From positions 1-57,019 of the IMG/VR virus record IMGVR_UViG_3300048839_000591: a DNA stretch of 57,019 nucleotides; one strand, given 5' to 3'. Shown piece after piece: positions 8,212 to 16,320 of this stretch. How positions within the stretch are numbered: position 1 is the first letter of the stretch; every line of letters starts with the position of its first letter. This stretch comes from a virus. Under the pieces are notes generated by a model, which did no database searches, was not told the DNA's origin, and was given only the letters and a program-made list of their open reading frames with translations. Both the position numbers and the translations under genes were made by a program.

Positions 8212-9011
8212 GTCGCCACCCTCTCGATAATCTCCCGGTCTGCCAGCCAGTGGTCGTATTTGTCGATGTTTGCGACCAAGTACGCCGGATGCTGCTCACC
8301 GAACGGCTCATAGACGTAGACGTTATCCGGGTTGCCGCTCGGGTCTTGCCCCGTCCTAATGCACTCGGCGAGATGCGCTTCGTTGGTAATGGCTGGGGTG
8401 TCACACTCGGCATGGCTGAACGATTTGAGCTTGTTGCGGAGACTAGCGACGCCGCCGAAACTTGAGTACGACCAGCCGCCGTCCTGGAAGCACCATTCCC
8501 CCTTCATAACCGATAGCGTGTTACGAAGTGACTGCGGCAAATCAAGGTCGGCATACCGAATCGCTCGCGTGCCAAACCAAGGCCGCGTGTGTCGCCAGTT
8601 GAGGGTCATGCTGTACAACGCCTGCTCATACGCCACACGTTCAAAGTCCGCAAGCAGGAACGGCAGGTGCTTTATCGTTTCAGGATTCGGAATCTCGTCA
8701 ACGTCGCTCACCAGAATCACGTCATCCGGCTCGCAGCCATGCAGCCCGCGCATAATCGCGTTGCGCTGGAAGTGCTCCCGATGCCAGGGGTTATCGGTTG
8801 CTGGCAGGTCACGCACAGCCACATAGTTAATCCGATGGATGAAGGCAGCGAAGCGTTCACAGTTCTCGGAAAAGTAGAGTGGCTTGGGATTGCCCCTGAA
8901 CGTCTCCGTTGCTTCGACGAGTACGAACTGGTCCACCACGTCACCGAGCACGTTCAGCCGCAGTTCGAGCATGTCGAGTTCGGAATCGAACAAAAACGCA
9001 TCGACAATCAC
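8208..9011 (-). CDS. GT17-like N-acetylglucosaminyltransferase
   Basis: 267 residues starting MIVDAFLFDSELDMLELRL, the start pattern of GT17 (beta-1,4-mannosyl-glycoprotein GlcNAc-transferase-like) proteins. Further family blocks: DQFVLVEATETFRGNPKPL, ILVSDVDEIPNP (metal-binding DxD) and FGGVASLRNKLKSFSHAE. Phage and bacterial GT17 members act on glycans of unknown identity. It ends four bases into the next gene. Confidence 0.85.
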   Translation of the reverse strand: MIVDAFLFDSELDMLELRLNVLGDVVDQFVLVEATETFRGNPKPLYFSENCERFAAFIHRINYVAVRDLPATDNPWHREHFQRNAIMRGLHGCEPDDVILVSDVDEIPNPETIKHLPFLLADFERVAYEQALYSMTLNWRHTRPWFGTRAIRYADLDLPQSLRNTLSVMKGEWCFQDGGWSYSSFGGVASLRNKLKSFSHAECDTPAITNEAHLAECIRTGQDPSGNPDNVYVYEPFGEQHPAYLVANIDKYDHWLADREIIERVAT

Positions 9012-9328
9012 GGCGTTGGCTCCATCAGGTAGGCCACGAGGTCAGGATTGCGCTGTAGGGTGTCCAAGAGCACCGGACCAAGAACCGTCACAAGTTGTTC
9101 TTCACGATTCGCCGGAAGTGGCCTCCCACAGATGTCGATCAATGTGTGCAACACCTCATGAATCAAGACTTCCGCTTGGCGGGATGGAGCACAGTCAGAG
9201 TGAATCGTGATGACATGCTTCTTGTAATTGACATCGCCATAAAACTCGTTCTCATCAAGCCGAACGTTGTCATTCGTCTGAATCTCATAACGAAATGGTC
9301 CAACGGTTACTTGCGTCGGTATTATCAC
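9008..9328 (-). CDS. Small HExxH metallopeptidase-like protein
   Basis: About 106 residues from GTG 9328, overlapping the previous stop as GTGA; ATG 9340 is an alternative start. The zinc-binding signature HEVLH (57-61) lies in EVLIHEVLHTLIDI, the arrangement of small phage zinc proteases and SprT/ImmA-like proteins. No substrate can be inferred. The protein is much shorter than secreted metalloproteases and has no signal peptide. Confidence 0.7.
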   Translation of the reverse strand: MIIPTQVTVGPFRYEIQTNDNVRLDENEFYGDVNYKKHVITIHSDCAPSRQAEVLIHEVLHTLIDICGRPLPANREEQLVTVLGPVLLDTLQRNPDLVAYLMEPTP

Positions 9329-9876
9329 GGCGCCCGCCATTCCCAAATCGAATCCGCCACCACCGTCGCGTTCGGCAGCACGTCAGACAGCGCTTCCTTG
9401 ACCTGACCAACGCCCCAATCATGGCCGCACATCAGACCACCGGACGCCACTAACGGCAGCCAGTTCGTCACGTCATCACAGACGCTCTGGTAATCGTGGC
9501 TACCATCAATAAAAACAAGGTCGAACGTGCACTCCCGCTCGCGATACCGCTTGGCTGCGTCCAGGCTGGTCATGTTGAGATGCACGCATTTCCCCTTGAC
9601 CAATTCCGGCATCAGGTGCTGCGTAAACAGCTTCTGTAGGTATTCGGGCCTGAGCGGCTGGTCTTGCTCACCACGCCAATCGTCGATGGCGTAGACAATG
9701 CCCGGCGTGGCCATGGCTAATGCTTTGGTACTGCGACCGGCGAAACTGCCCACTTCTACGATGCTGTGATGGTGCTGGGCTTGCTCTGCGAGGTAGCGCA
9801 GCTCGGTCAACGACATCCAGCCAACGATGCGTGCGGCCTGGTCGACAATGGTGTCGATGCTCAAGGTGGTGGTCAT
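9325..9876 (-). CDS. Class I SAM-dependent methyltransferase
   Basis: 183 residues. VEVGSFAGRST is the SAM-binding motif I, followed by VYAIDDW (motif II acidic residue), FDLVFIDGSHDYQSVCDDV and GGLMCGHDW. This is the Methyltransf_24-type layout often found in sugar and capsule clusters, so a sugar O-methyltransferase is likely, though the substrate is unproven. It lies between a DNA methyltransferase and a protease-like gene, coupled to both. Confidence 0.85.
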   Translation of the reverse strand: MTTTLSIDTIVDQAARIVGWMSLTELRYLAEQAQHHHSIVEVGSFAGRSTKALAMATPGIVYAIDDWRGEQDQPLRPEYLQKLFTQHLMPELVKGKCVHLNMTSLDAAKRYRERECTFDLVFIDGSHDYQSVCDDVTNWLPLVASGGLMCGHDWGVGQVKEALSDVLPNATVVADSIWEWRAP

Positions 9877-11966
9877 GCCGTCTCCTCTAGCGTCAACTGC
9901 TGCGTCTGCTTGGCCGCTTCACGCTCCCAGTGAGCAATCCGATGGCGGGCAATGGTGACGTACTCCGCTTCGGCATCTATCCCGATGAAGCGGAAGCCCT
10001 GTCGAGCCGCACTACAGCCGGTCGAGCCACTGCCAGCAAAGCAATCGAGCACCAGCCCACCTGGCGGGGTCACTAAGCGCACCAACCAATCACAGAGAGA
10101 GAGCGATTTAACTGTCGGGTGAGAATTGGTCATGCCGTCGGGTAAGCCAAGGTTCCGTTCGCGCCTGCTCGCCTTCGCCTGATAGATTAGGGGCGCGTCG
10201 ATGTCCGGGTGGAACTGGGGGAAGAAGCGGGCAGCCGACCCCGTATCTGGTTGCCGTTCTACGTGAATGCGCCGCTCCAGTTCATTGCCTCGTAAGCCAA
10301 CGTGACGGCCTTTGCCATCCTGCCCAGTGCCGCCACTCTTGCGCTCCCCCGACTGCTCCCCAAGCACCCGGACAGGGCATGACTCGTGGCATCGCCAGGC
10401 GGTCACATGCTCGCCGGCGGTGTAGGACTCAGCGAGGCCGTCTTGGCCCGCATGGCCGTTCGTGCTCAGTCCACCTTTGCCGCGCTTGGCCGGATAATGG
10501 CCGTTGCCCTTGACCCGCGTGGTGCCGAGCGGGACGCAGTGCTCGGTGTGTTGCAGCAAAAGATTACTTGGCCATCTCCCGGTACTTAGAGTGTGGCTTT
10601 GACGGGTCAATGAGGTGAAGTCGTGCGTGATCGCCCCGCCGCATGAGCTGCAAGTTTTCGAGCCGGTTGTCCTGTTTGTCGCCGTTGATATGGTGGAGGA
10701 CGTGTCCGTCAGGGACGGGTCCATGGGCGTCTTCCCATACTCGTCGGTGCTCAAGTTGGTTTTTCCGAATTGGCTTGCGCTTAGTACCGCCTGGCTCGGT
10801 CCACTGGAGCATCCAATAGCCGTTTTGGAGGTATCGGAAAGGCCGTTCTCGTCCGCGCCGTTCATCGTCAGCTCGGCATTGCTTGGAACAGTAGATGCCT
10901 TTGTTGCTGGTGTTGCGGGTCTCTGATTCTTTGCCACAGCCTCGGCACACGAAGCGCAAAGGGATAGCTCTAGTTCCCATGATTGTTCATTCCTTACTCG
11001 CGTGGCTCCGATATTCACTGCTCCAACTGACCAACGGGCGATGTTGTCCACCATGCGCCCCTGTGGCGGCTTCTGTGCCATACAAACGGGTTCAAGGCTT
11101 GGCTTAAGCGACTGACGCCCGTAGAACCAGCCGTCCCAGGCTTTCGCGGCGTCGGTGGCGGGTGCGGTGATGTCGTAGTGTCCTTCAGTATTCGCGCCGA
11201 ATCCCCATTGAGTTGCGAACTCTGGTTTGTTGCTCGGCGTTCGCCATTTGCTATCTAAGACCTCGCGCTCGGCTTCGTCGTAGAGCCGTTCAAAGTCAGG
11301 CGACAAATCCAGTAATGAGCGGACCTGATCCCAATGCTGGCGCGGTGGCATCCCGCCTCGATGATCGGTGCGTGCCCAGTAGCACGACGACGACTTGATA
11401 CCGAGCACGCGATCAATATCGCTATGGCTGTACATTGAAGACTTGACCGCCTGCGCATACGCACGGGAAAAGGACTGCCAGGCCACCGGGTTACCCCCGG
11501 CCTTGTCCAGTTGCTTAGACAAATTAGTAGCCTTCGGGAACCCACTTCCGTAACACCACCCAATGAGCGGATGCAGGATGAACCCCGCGTCCTCGATGGC
11601 AACCGCCATGCGGTGATACGTCCGGCTGCCTCCGAATGCCAGCAGATAGCCCCCTGGCTTCAAGACGCGATAGACGGCCTGCCAGGTTTCGACGTTGAAC
11701 GCGACGCCGGTTGCGTCCCATTGCTTGCCCATAAAACCTTTGCCGTGGCTGCGTTGGTTGTAGAGTTCGCCGCCGCACTTCGGGCAGGCATTCGGGTTGC
11801 CGTCACGTCCACCGAGCACCCGGCCACAATCGCGGCACTTCTTGACATCGGGTACACGGTTGGTCAGGTCATATGGCGGGTCACAGACCACGGCGTCGAT
11901 GCTGTTCGGCTCCATGCCGCGCATCACGTCCAGCGCGTCGCCGTGGATGACCTGCCAGTCGCTCAC
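9873..11966 (-). CDS. DNA methyltransferase (N4/N6 amino type) with nested HNH insertion
   Basis: Starts at GTG 11966 (VSDWQVIHGDALDVM), overlapping the previous stop as GTGA; about 697 residues. The catalytic motif DPPY is at 29-32, followed by a four-Cys zinc-ribbon-like segment (CRDCG...CPKCG), YRVLKPGGYLLAFGG, WSVGAVNIGATRV, GRWPSNLLLQH and a C-terminal SAM motif FAGSGSTG. Catalytic-before-SAM order is the beta-class arrangement. Between TRV and GRWPSN lies about 135 residues of Ser/Thr-rich sequence that is the out-of-frame reading of an HNH gene. Probable role: modifying phage DNA against restriction. Confidence 0.88.
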   Translation of the reverse strand: MSDWQVIHGDALDVMRGMEPNSIDAVVCDPPYDLTNRVPDVKKCRDCGRVLGGRDGNPNACPKCGGELYNQRSHGKGFMGKQWDATGVAFNVETWQAVYRVLKPGGYLLAFGGSRTYHRMAVAIEDAGFILHPLIGWCYGSGFPKATNLSKQLDKAGGNPVAWQSFSRAYAQAVKSSMYSHSDIDRVLGIKSSSCYWARTDHRGGMPPRQHWDQVRSLLDLSPDFERLYDEAEREVLDSKWRTPSNKPEFATQWGFGANTEGHYDITAPATDAAKAWDGWFYGRQSLKPSLEPVCMAQKPPQGRMVDNIARWSVGAVNIGATRVRNEQSWELELSLCASCAEAVAKNQRPATPATKASTVPSNAELTMNGADENGLSDTSKTAIGCSSGPSQAVLSASQFGKTNLSTDEYGKTPMDPSLTDTSSTISTATNRTTGSKTCSSCGGAITHDFTSLTRQSHTLSTGRWPSNLLLQHTEHCVPLGTTRVKGNGHYPAKRGKGGLSTNGHAGQDGLAESYTAGEHVTAWRCHESCPVRVLGEQSGERKSGGTGQDGKGRHVGLRGNELERRIHVERQPDTGSAARFFPQFHPDIDAPLIYQAKASRRERNLGLPDGMTNSHPTVKSLSLCDWLVRLVTPPGGLVLDCFAGSGSTGCSAARQGFRFIGIDAEAEYVTIARHRIAHWEREAAKQTQQLTLEETA
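10564..10980 (-). CDS. HNH endonuclease nested in the methyltransferase gene
   Basis: 138 residues starting at ATG 10980 with AAGGA nine bases upstream. A zinc-ribbon N-terminus (CRGCGKESE...YCSKQCR) is followed by an HNH_3-type core: LEHRRVWEDAHGPVP, HVLHHINGDKQDNRLENL and RRGDHARLH. It lies wholly within the methyltransferase ORF in another frame on the same strand and borrows that gene's conserved GRWPSN coding sequence for its own C-terminus and stop. This indicates a mobile homing-type endonuclease that inserted without breaking the host frame, or an intron-borne copy. Confidence 0.85.
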   Translation of the reverse strand: MGTRAIPLRFVCRGCGKESETRNTSNKGIYCSKQCRADDERRGRERPFRYLQNGYWMLQWTEPGGTKRKPIRKNQLEHRRVWEDAHGPVPDGHVLHHINGDKQDNRLENLQLMRRGDHARLHLIDPSKPHSKYREMAK

Positions 11967-13105
11967 GCCGCACGCTCCGTGGCATCCCCGAATATGCGCT
12001 CTTGAATGCTCGCCAGTACAGGCCGCCAATAGACATCAGTCACCAGGTCGGCATCGTATTCGAGCGCCCCTTGTCGGGCAGCCTGACGCATCAGCGCGGG
12101 ATTCGTGACCGCGTAGGCCGCTTCCAGTTGCTCGTAGATGGCCTCTGGCCTCGGGATGAACTGAAACGTATTCAGCCCGTTCCACCACGGTATCGTGTCG
12201 GTCTTGTCCACCTTCCAACCGCTGAAGCACAACTCGCTCATGGCCGTCCAGTCACCAACCAGCACCGGGCAGCCAGCGGCTTGCGCCTCCAGGATGCCGA
12301 TACCAAACCCTTCACCTTTGGCCACGTTCATGTAGAGGTCCGCCGCGTTATAGACCGCATTCATGTAGACATCACTGAAGCCAATCAGCATCGTGTACTG
12401 GTCGGCAAAGACGACATCGGGACCGATGCGTAAGCCCAGATGCTCGCAGAGGGCCAGCAGGTTCTCGCCGCCGAGTTCACCGCGTGCGCCGGTCGTGGTG
12501 TGCAAATAGAGCAGCGCGTCCGGGTGTTTGGTCTTCAGCATCTTGAAGGCAATGAGCTGTTCCACGAAGGCTTTACGGCTCGGGTTGCCCTTGTTGGCGG
12601 CGACCATGGCGACGATGTAGGCATCTTTCGGCAGGTTCAGTGCTTCACGGGCTGAGGCGCGGTCAGCCGGGTGAAAGACGGTCGTGTCGGTGCCATGGGG
12701 AACGTACATCGTTTCGATGCCCGCCTCGTGACACACCCGTTCACCGAAGCGACTGAACACAATCGGCTGGAATGACTGGTTGACCACCTGAGCAATGCCT
12801 TGAGGTAACGGCTCAGAATCGACCGGGAACCAAGGCACGTGGCGCACGCCATGGCCGTAGAACTGCGGCTGGCAGACCCAGGCGTCCATCAGCGTCAACG
12901 CGATGTGCGCCCCTTGGTGAGCAGCGTGGGCCGTGACCACATCTTGACTGTATGCCTGATGCCCGGACGGATAGACCTTGATGCCGTGCCACTCGATGAC
13001 GGCGCTATTCAGCCCCCAGAACGCGCTAATGGCAATCGGGTAACCGAGCAAATCCTTGATGCGTGGCACGAAGAGCTTGGTCTGATTCGCATAGCCGGTG
13101 TTCAA
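11963..13105 (-). CDS. GT4-family glycosyltransferase, 5' end frameshifted
   Basis: A GT-B enzyme of about 380 residues: NTGYANQTKLFVPRI near the start and AKGEGFGIGILEAQAAGCPV, the GT4 E-x7-E sugar-nucleotide loop. As drawn it starts at TTG 13105, but the natural start is ATG 13143 (MTISWFSNAPWTN), just downstream of a perfect AAAGGAGGTGAT. That frame stops at TGA after WTN. Removing five bases around 13103-13110 would restore the family's SNAPW-xx-TGYxNQT. The gene is therefore frameshifted near codon 13, expressed by reinitiation, or misassembled. Confidence 0.85.
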   Translation of the reverse strand: MNTGYANQTKLFVPRIKDLLGYPIAISAFWGLNSAVIEWHGIKVYPSGHQAYSQDVVTAHAAHQGAHIALTLMDAWVCQPQFYGHGVRHVPWFPVDSEPLPQGIAQVVNQSFQPIVFSRFGERVCHEAGIETMYVPHGTDTTVFHPADRASAREALNLPKDAYIVAMVAANKGNPSRKAFVEQLIAFKMLKTKHPDALLYLHTTTGARGELGGENLLALCEHLGLRIGPDVVFADQYTMLIGFSDVYMNAVYNAADLYMNVAKGEGFGIGILEAQAAGCPVLVGDWTAMSELCFSGWKVDKTDTIPWWNGLNTFQFIPRPEAIYEQLEAAYAVTNPALMRQAARQGALEYDADLVTDVYWRPVLASIQERIFGDATERAA

Positions 13106-13185
13106 TTAGTCCATGGCGCGTTGGAAAACCAACTAATCGTCATAGACTGCATGGCATCACCTCCTTTCACCATAACGCCAACTCC

Positions 13186-13214
13186 TTGTTTACTTGTGCA
13201 CGGTGCGTTAGAAT
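13186..13214 (+). promoter_or_regulatory. Sigma70-like promoter for the HNH gene
   Basis: TTGTTT (13186-13191), a 17-base spacer, then TAGAAT (13209-13214), with AAGGAGG and GTG 13248 downstream. It points against the surrounding operon, so the HNH gene has its own expression signals. Confidence 0.6.
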
Positions 13215-13247
13215 ACAAGCGAACATTCGTGCATAAGGAGGCGGCGA

Positions 13248-14057
13248 GTGCCCAGAGGCGAACATGCCCGCAAGTTGACGGACGAACAGCGTCGTGAATT
13301 GGTATGCCTGTACACGACGCCAGCCGAGGATGGAACCTGGACGGGCGTCTATGCGATTGCCCGCCATTTCGGGATTAGTTCGACGGCTGTCCAATACTGG
13401 TTGAACCGCATGGGTGTACCGCAACGAACGTCGCAAGAGGCGTTTGCTCATGCCAAGCGAACGAAGCCCATCAAGAACGTTCCGCCTGATGGTGAACCGG
13501 CTCCGCTCTGTCGCTGCGGCTGTGGTGAATCGGTTGCTTGGAACCGGCGTAAGAATCACTGGAATGTCTACGCAGTAGGGCACTATCGACAAGACGCGCC
13601 GTACAAACATCGTGAATGGCTGATTGACCAGTACGTTACGCAGAATCGCACCATCGTTGACATGGCCGCTGACTGTGGCGTCGATGTTACCCAGATTACA
13701 CGGTTCATGGATCGCTTCGGTATCGACCGGCGCAACAAATCTGAGGCGCGTATTGGTCGTCAAGCTGGTGCAAAGAATCCGGCCTGGAAAGGTGGCACGA
13801 CGCCTGAGCGTCAACGGCTCTATAAAACGCAAGCGTGGAAAGACGTTATCAAAGCGGTCTACGAACGAGACGGGTATCAATGTCAACGGTGTGGAGAAAC
13901 CAAGGCTAGACCGAAGGGTCGCCATGCGCACCACATTCGACCGTGGGCCGATGATGTGAGCCTGCGGTTCGAGTTGAGCAACTTGGTCACGCTCTGCGAG
14001 CGTTGCCATATTTGGGTGCATAGTCGGGAGAATGTGAATCGAGACTTCTTGGTTTAG
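13248..14057 (+). CDS. HNH endonuclease, free-standing, opposite strand
   Basis: 269 residues from GTG 13248 (AAGGAGG seven bases upstream). The N-terminus resembles an HTH DNA-binding region (YAIARHFGISSTAVQYWLNR). A CRCGCGESVAW zinc-like segment and a second HTH-like stretch (VDMAADCGVDVTQITRFMDR) follow. The C-terminal HNH domain has CQRCGETK, HAHHIRPWA, LSNLVTLCERCH and the final H. It is the only plus-strand gene in the late region, a sign of a mobile endonuclease. It lies directly upstream of the frameshifted glycosyltransferase. Confidence 0.9.
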   Translation: MPRGEHARKLTDEQRRELVCLYTTPAEDGTWTGVYAIARHFGISSTAVQYWLNRMGVPQRTSQEAFAHAKRTKPIKNVPPDGEPAPLCRCGCGESVAWNRRKNHWNVYAVGHYRQDAPYKHREWLIDQYVTQNRTIVDMAADCGVDVTQITRFMDRFGIDRRNKSEARIGRQAGAKNPAWKGGTTPERQRLYKTQAWKDVIKAVYERDGYQCQRCGETKARPKGRHAHHIRPWADDVSLRFELSNLVTLCERCHIWVHSRENVNRDFLV

Positions 14058-14089
14058 TGTACTCACGCGGCGGTAGCTCCCTTCTGAGC

Positions 14090-14536
14090 CTACGGGCGCG
14101 CTCGCTCCTCGTCGGAGTAATACGAATAGGGGTCCATCGGATAGATAATCGACTCACGTCCCACGCTGTAGCCGCTATCAGCCACACCCAGCGCCAGGCA
14201 ATCGGCCTCGGCTTGCTGAAACGCCTTCTCGGCTTGCGTGTAGAGCTGTGAGCGTTTGAAGCTCTGGCCATCGGTGGTGAAGTCATAATGTGCGGCGGCG
14301 GCTTGCATCACCGCACGCCAAACCTCACGTCGTGCCAATGCTCGGAGCTTGCGCAGGTTGTCGCGTCCGCTGATGTCGCCGATCGCATCGGCACCATAGG
14401 CAGCCACGGCCTCGGCAATCGGCTCGTCATAGTGGCCGCTGGCTTCGTCCCAGCCCAGCACCGTCGCCACGTTGCCCAGCATCCGATGGAGGTAGGGCTT
14501 CAAGGTGGCCTCAGAGTACGTCGCTGGGAGCGCCAT
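14090..14536 (-). CDS. Head-tail connector-like protein
   Basis: 148 residues, MALPATYSEATLKPYLHRML, helical throughout, ending YYSDEERARP. It lies after the major capsid gene and is the last structural gene before the sugar island. Siphoviruses usually have a small helical head-completion (gp6/gp15-like) protein here. Assigned by position and composition only. Confidence 0.55.
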   Translation of the reverse strand: MALPATYSEATLKPYLHRMLGNVATVLGWDEASGHYDEPIAEAVAAYGADAIGDISGRDNLRKLRALARREVWRAVMQAAAAHYDFTTDGQSFKRSQLYTQAEKAFQQAEADCLALGVADSGYSVGRESIIYPMDPYSYYSDEERARP

Positions 14537-14769
14537 TACGCCGCCTTCCGGGGCTTGGCTGCCGGTTGTGGCTTCGTGGCTTCTGCGACCGCTTCAAGCG
14601 CCATGACCATGGCCTCACGCTCGTAGAGATGCCGCATGGCGCGGTCTTTGGCACCAGGCCGGTCGAAGCCCTCAGCCTCAACCCCGAACCGCTCGGCAAG
14701 CGTGCGGAGCGTGGCCTTCATCGCCTCGTGGGCGTTGCGTTCGCGGGCAATCAACAGGTCGCGTCGCAT
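14536..14769 (-). CDS. Small helical protein downstream of capsid gene
   Basis: 77 residues, MRRDLLIARERNAHEAMKAT, charged and helical with an Ala/Lys-rich tail. It is coupled (TAATG) to the connector-like gene. No motif recognised. Confidence 0.6.
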   Translation of the reverse strand: MRRDLLIARERNAHEAMKATLRTLAERFGVEAEGFDRPGAKDRAMRHLYEREAMVMALEAVAEATKPQPAAKPRKAA

Positions 14770-14790
14770 CGAACTCCCCTCAACGAGTGG

Positions 14791-14814
14791 AGGCGGTAGG
14801 TTGCCCCACCGCCT
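14791..14814 (-). other. Hairpin between capsid gene and next gene
   Basis: A perfect 7-bp stem AGGCGGT/ACCGCCT with a 10-base loop lies just after the capsid stop. No T-tract follows, so it may stabilise the abundant capsid mRNA or attenuate weakly; it is not a clear terminator. Confidence 0.45.
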
Positions 14815-14823
14815 GTATCGTCA

Positions 14824-15882
14824 CTAGACAGCCAACGGTGCGTTGAACGCCGCCGGCACCGCGTAGGTCGAATCGTGGCCCTTGTACCAGACCACCGCTG
14901 CCGTGCGGTCCTGCACGCCAAATCCGGCATAGCGGATATAGCGCTCTTCATTCAGGTTGCCGTTCGGGCTGTGCGACTCGCGGAACAAGCCCTGGAGCGC
15001 CGCGCTCGGGTACTCCCGCATCGCCAGCGGCGTGCGGCCCACCTGATGCGCCACCAGGTAGTCATCCGGGAGCGCCGACCACTCGACCAGCCAGACACGG
15101 CTCACCTTGCCGATGACCTCATCACCGAAGCCGCGTTCCAGCCGTCCGGTCAGGACATCGGAGCCGGAGCCCTCGGTAATATCGGCATCACCCACCTCGA
15201 CAAACTCATCAAGGGATGTCAGCTCGTCGACGAAGTTTCCATTGGCATAGGCCACAATCGGCCCGCCGCCCGCATTCGACAGGTGCTCAGTCAGTTCACG
15301 GCGAATGGTCGCCATCTTGTCGGCGGTGACCGCCGTACCGGCCAGGTAGTGGTCATCGGTGGCAAACGAGCCACCGACCACGTTGAAAGTGACCGTGTCG
15401 CCATTGGCCAGCGGTTGGACGGTGACGTCACCGGCTGGGTCCGCAAAGGTCCACGACTGGTTGTCCAACAGGCCAGCCAGCGCGTGGCGTCGCAACCAGC
15501 GGGCATCGCGCTCCTGAATGTCGATGACGTGCCGGTTGAGTTCTTCCACGGTCATGAGCGCGCGCGTCACACGGTTGTCGCCGTGCGCGTCGCCACCGCC
15601 CTGAATCGGGAAGCCGACCGTGTAGTAACCCGCCGGTCGGGTTGGCAAGGGATTGCCCCACTCATCGAGCGGCTGCAATTCGCCGGTGCCCGGCAACGTG
15701 AAGCGCCGGGTGCGCTCGGTGGTCCGGTCCACCATCGCGGCCAGCAGCCCGTTGGTAATCCGGTTGTGCTCATCGAGCGACTGAGCCAATGCGGTATTGA
15801 TAACCCGCAGGTCAACCTCAGTCACCCGCTCAGCGAAGAGGTGTTCGAGTCCAACGAATCCGAAGAGGACGTTCTCTGCCAT
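14824..15882 (-). CDS. Major capsid protein
   Basis: 352 residues starting MAENVLFGFVGLEHLFAERV. Length, position after scaffold and decoration genes, and the mix of N-terminal helix, E-loop-like acidic and glycine-rich stretches and beta-rich C-terminus fit an HK97-fold capsid protein. No separate protease gene is seen, and the scaffold gene suggests assembly without proteolysis (inference). Confidence 0.82.
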   Translation of the reverse strand: MAENVLFGFVGLEHLFAERVTEVDLRVINTALAQSLDEHNRITNGLLAAMVDRTTERTRRFTLPGTGELQPLDEWGNPLPTRPAGYYTVGFPIQGGGDAHGDNRVTRALMTVEELNRHVIDIQERDARWLRRHALAGLLDNQSWTFADPAGDVTVQPLANGDTVTFNVVGGSFATDDHYLAGTAVTADKMATIRRELTEHLSNAGGGPIVAYANGNFVDELTSLDEFVEVGDADITEGSGSDVLTGRLERGFGDEVIGKVSRVWLVEWSALPDDYLVAHQVGRTPLAMREYPSAALQGLFRESHSPNGNLNEERYIRYAGFGVQDRTAAVVWYKGHDSTYAVPAAFNAPLAV

Positions 15883-15894
15883 GATTCAGCCCCC

Positions 15895-16308
15895 TTACAG
15901 ATTCACGTAGAGCAGTCGATCGGGCGCGGTGCCAGCAGCGAAGTTGCTGACCACGTGACCGACTGGTACGCTGACCGACCCGGCAGCCGTTCCCAGCACG
16001 CCGGACGTATTCGAGAGGAACATCGCCTGCCCATAGTTGATGAGCGAGAGCGCGGTTCCCATGTCGATGATGCCTTTGGAAACGGCGGTTATAGCGATAT
16101 TCGCCTGGTTTGCGCCGGTTATCGCAATGCCGCGATTGCCTGCATGGCTGTCTGCCGCGTCGCCCATCGCCTTGACGAGCTTGCCCGTGGTGGCATCGAC
16201 GTGAACCGCCTGGCCTGCGGTGATTGCCTCACCAGCCGGGGCGGTAAACTGTTCGATGACCTGGACGGGAGCGACCTCCGCAGCAGCAACGGTTCCGATG
16301 TCTGCCAT
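15895..16308 (-). CDS. Capsid decoration / cement protein
   Basis: 137 residues, rich in Ala, Gly and Val (MADIGTVAAAEVAPVQVIEQ, then ITAGQAVHVDATTGKLVKA and VPVGHVVSNFAAGTAP). This is the DUF2190/gpD-like style of small beta proteins that bind the capsid exterior. It lies between scaffold and capsid genes, as usual. Confidence 0.75.
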   Translation of the reverse strand: MADIGTVAAAEVAPVQVIEQFTAPAGEAITAGQAVHVDATTGKLVKAMGDAADSHAGNRGIAITGANQANIAITAVSKGIIDMGTALSLINYGQAMFLSNTSGVLGTAAGSVSVPVGHVVSNFAAGTAPDRLLYVNL

Positions 16309-16320
16309 AGATGCCTCCGG

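Noticed and set aside
13167-14066. 299-aa open frame antisense to the HNH gene
   Set aside because: The HNH gene on the plus strand has clear motifs, a promoter and a ribosome site; the antisense reading has no recognisable motif and runs past the glycosyltransferase ribosome site.
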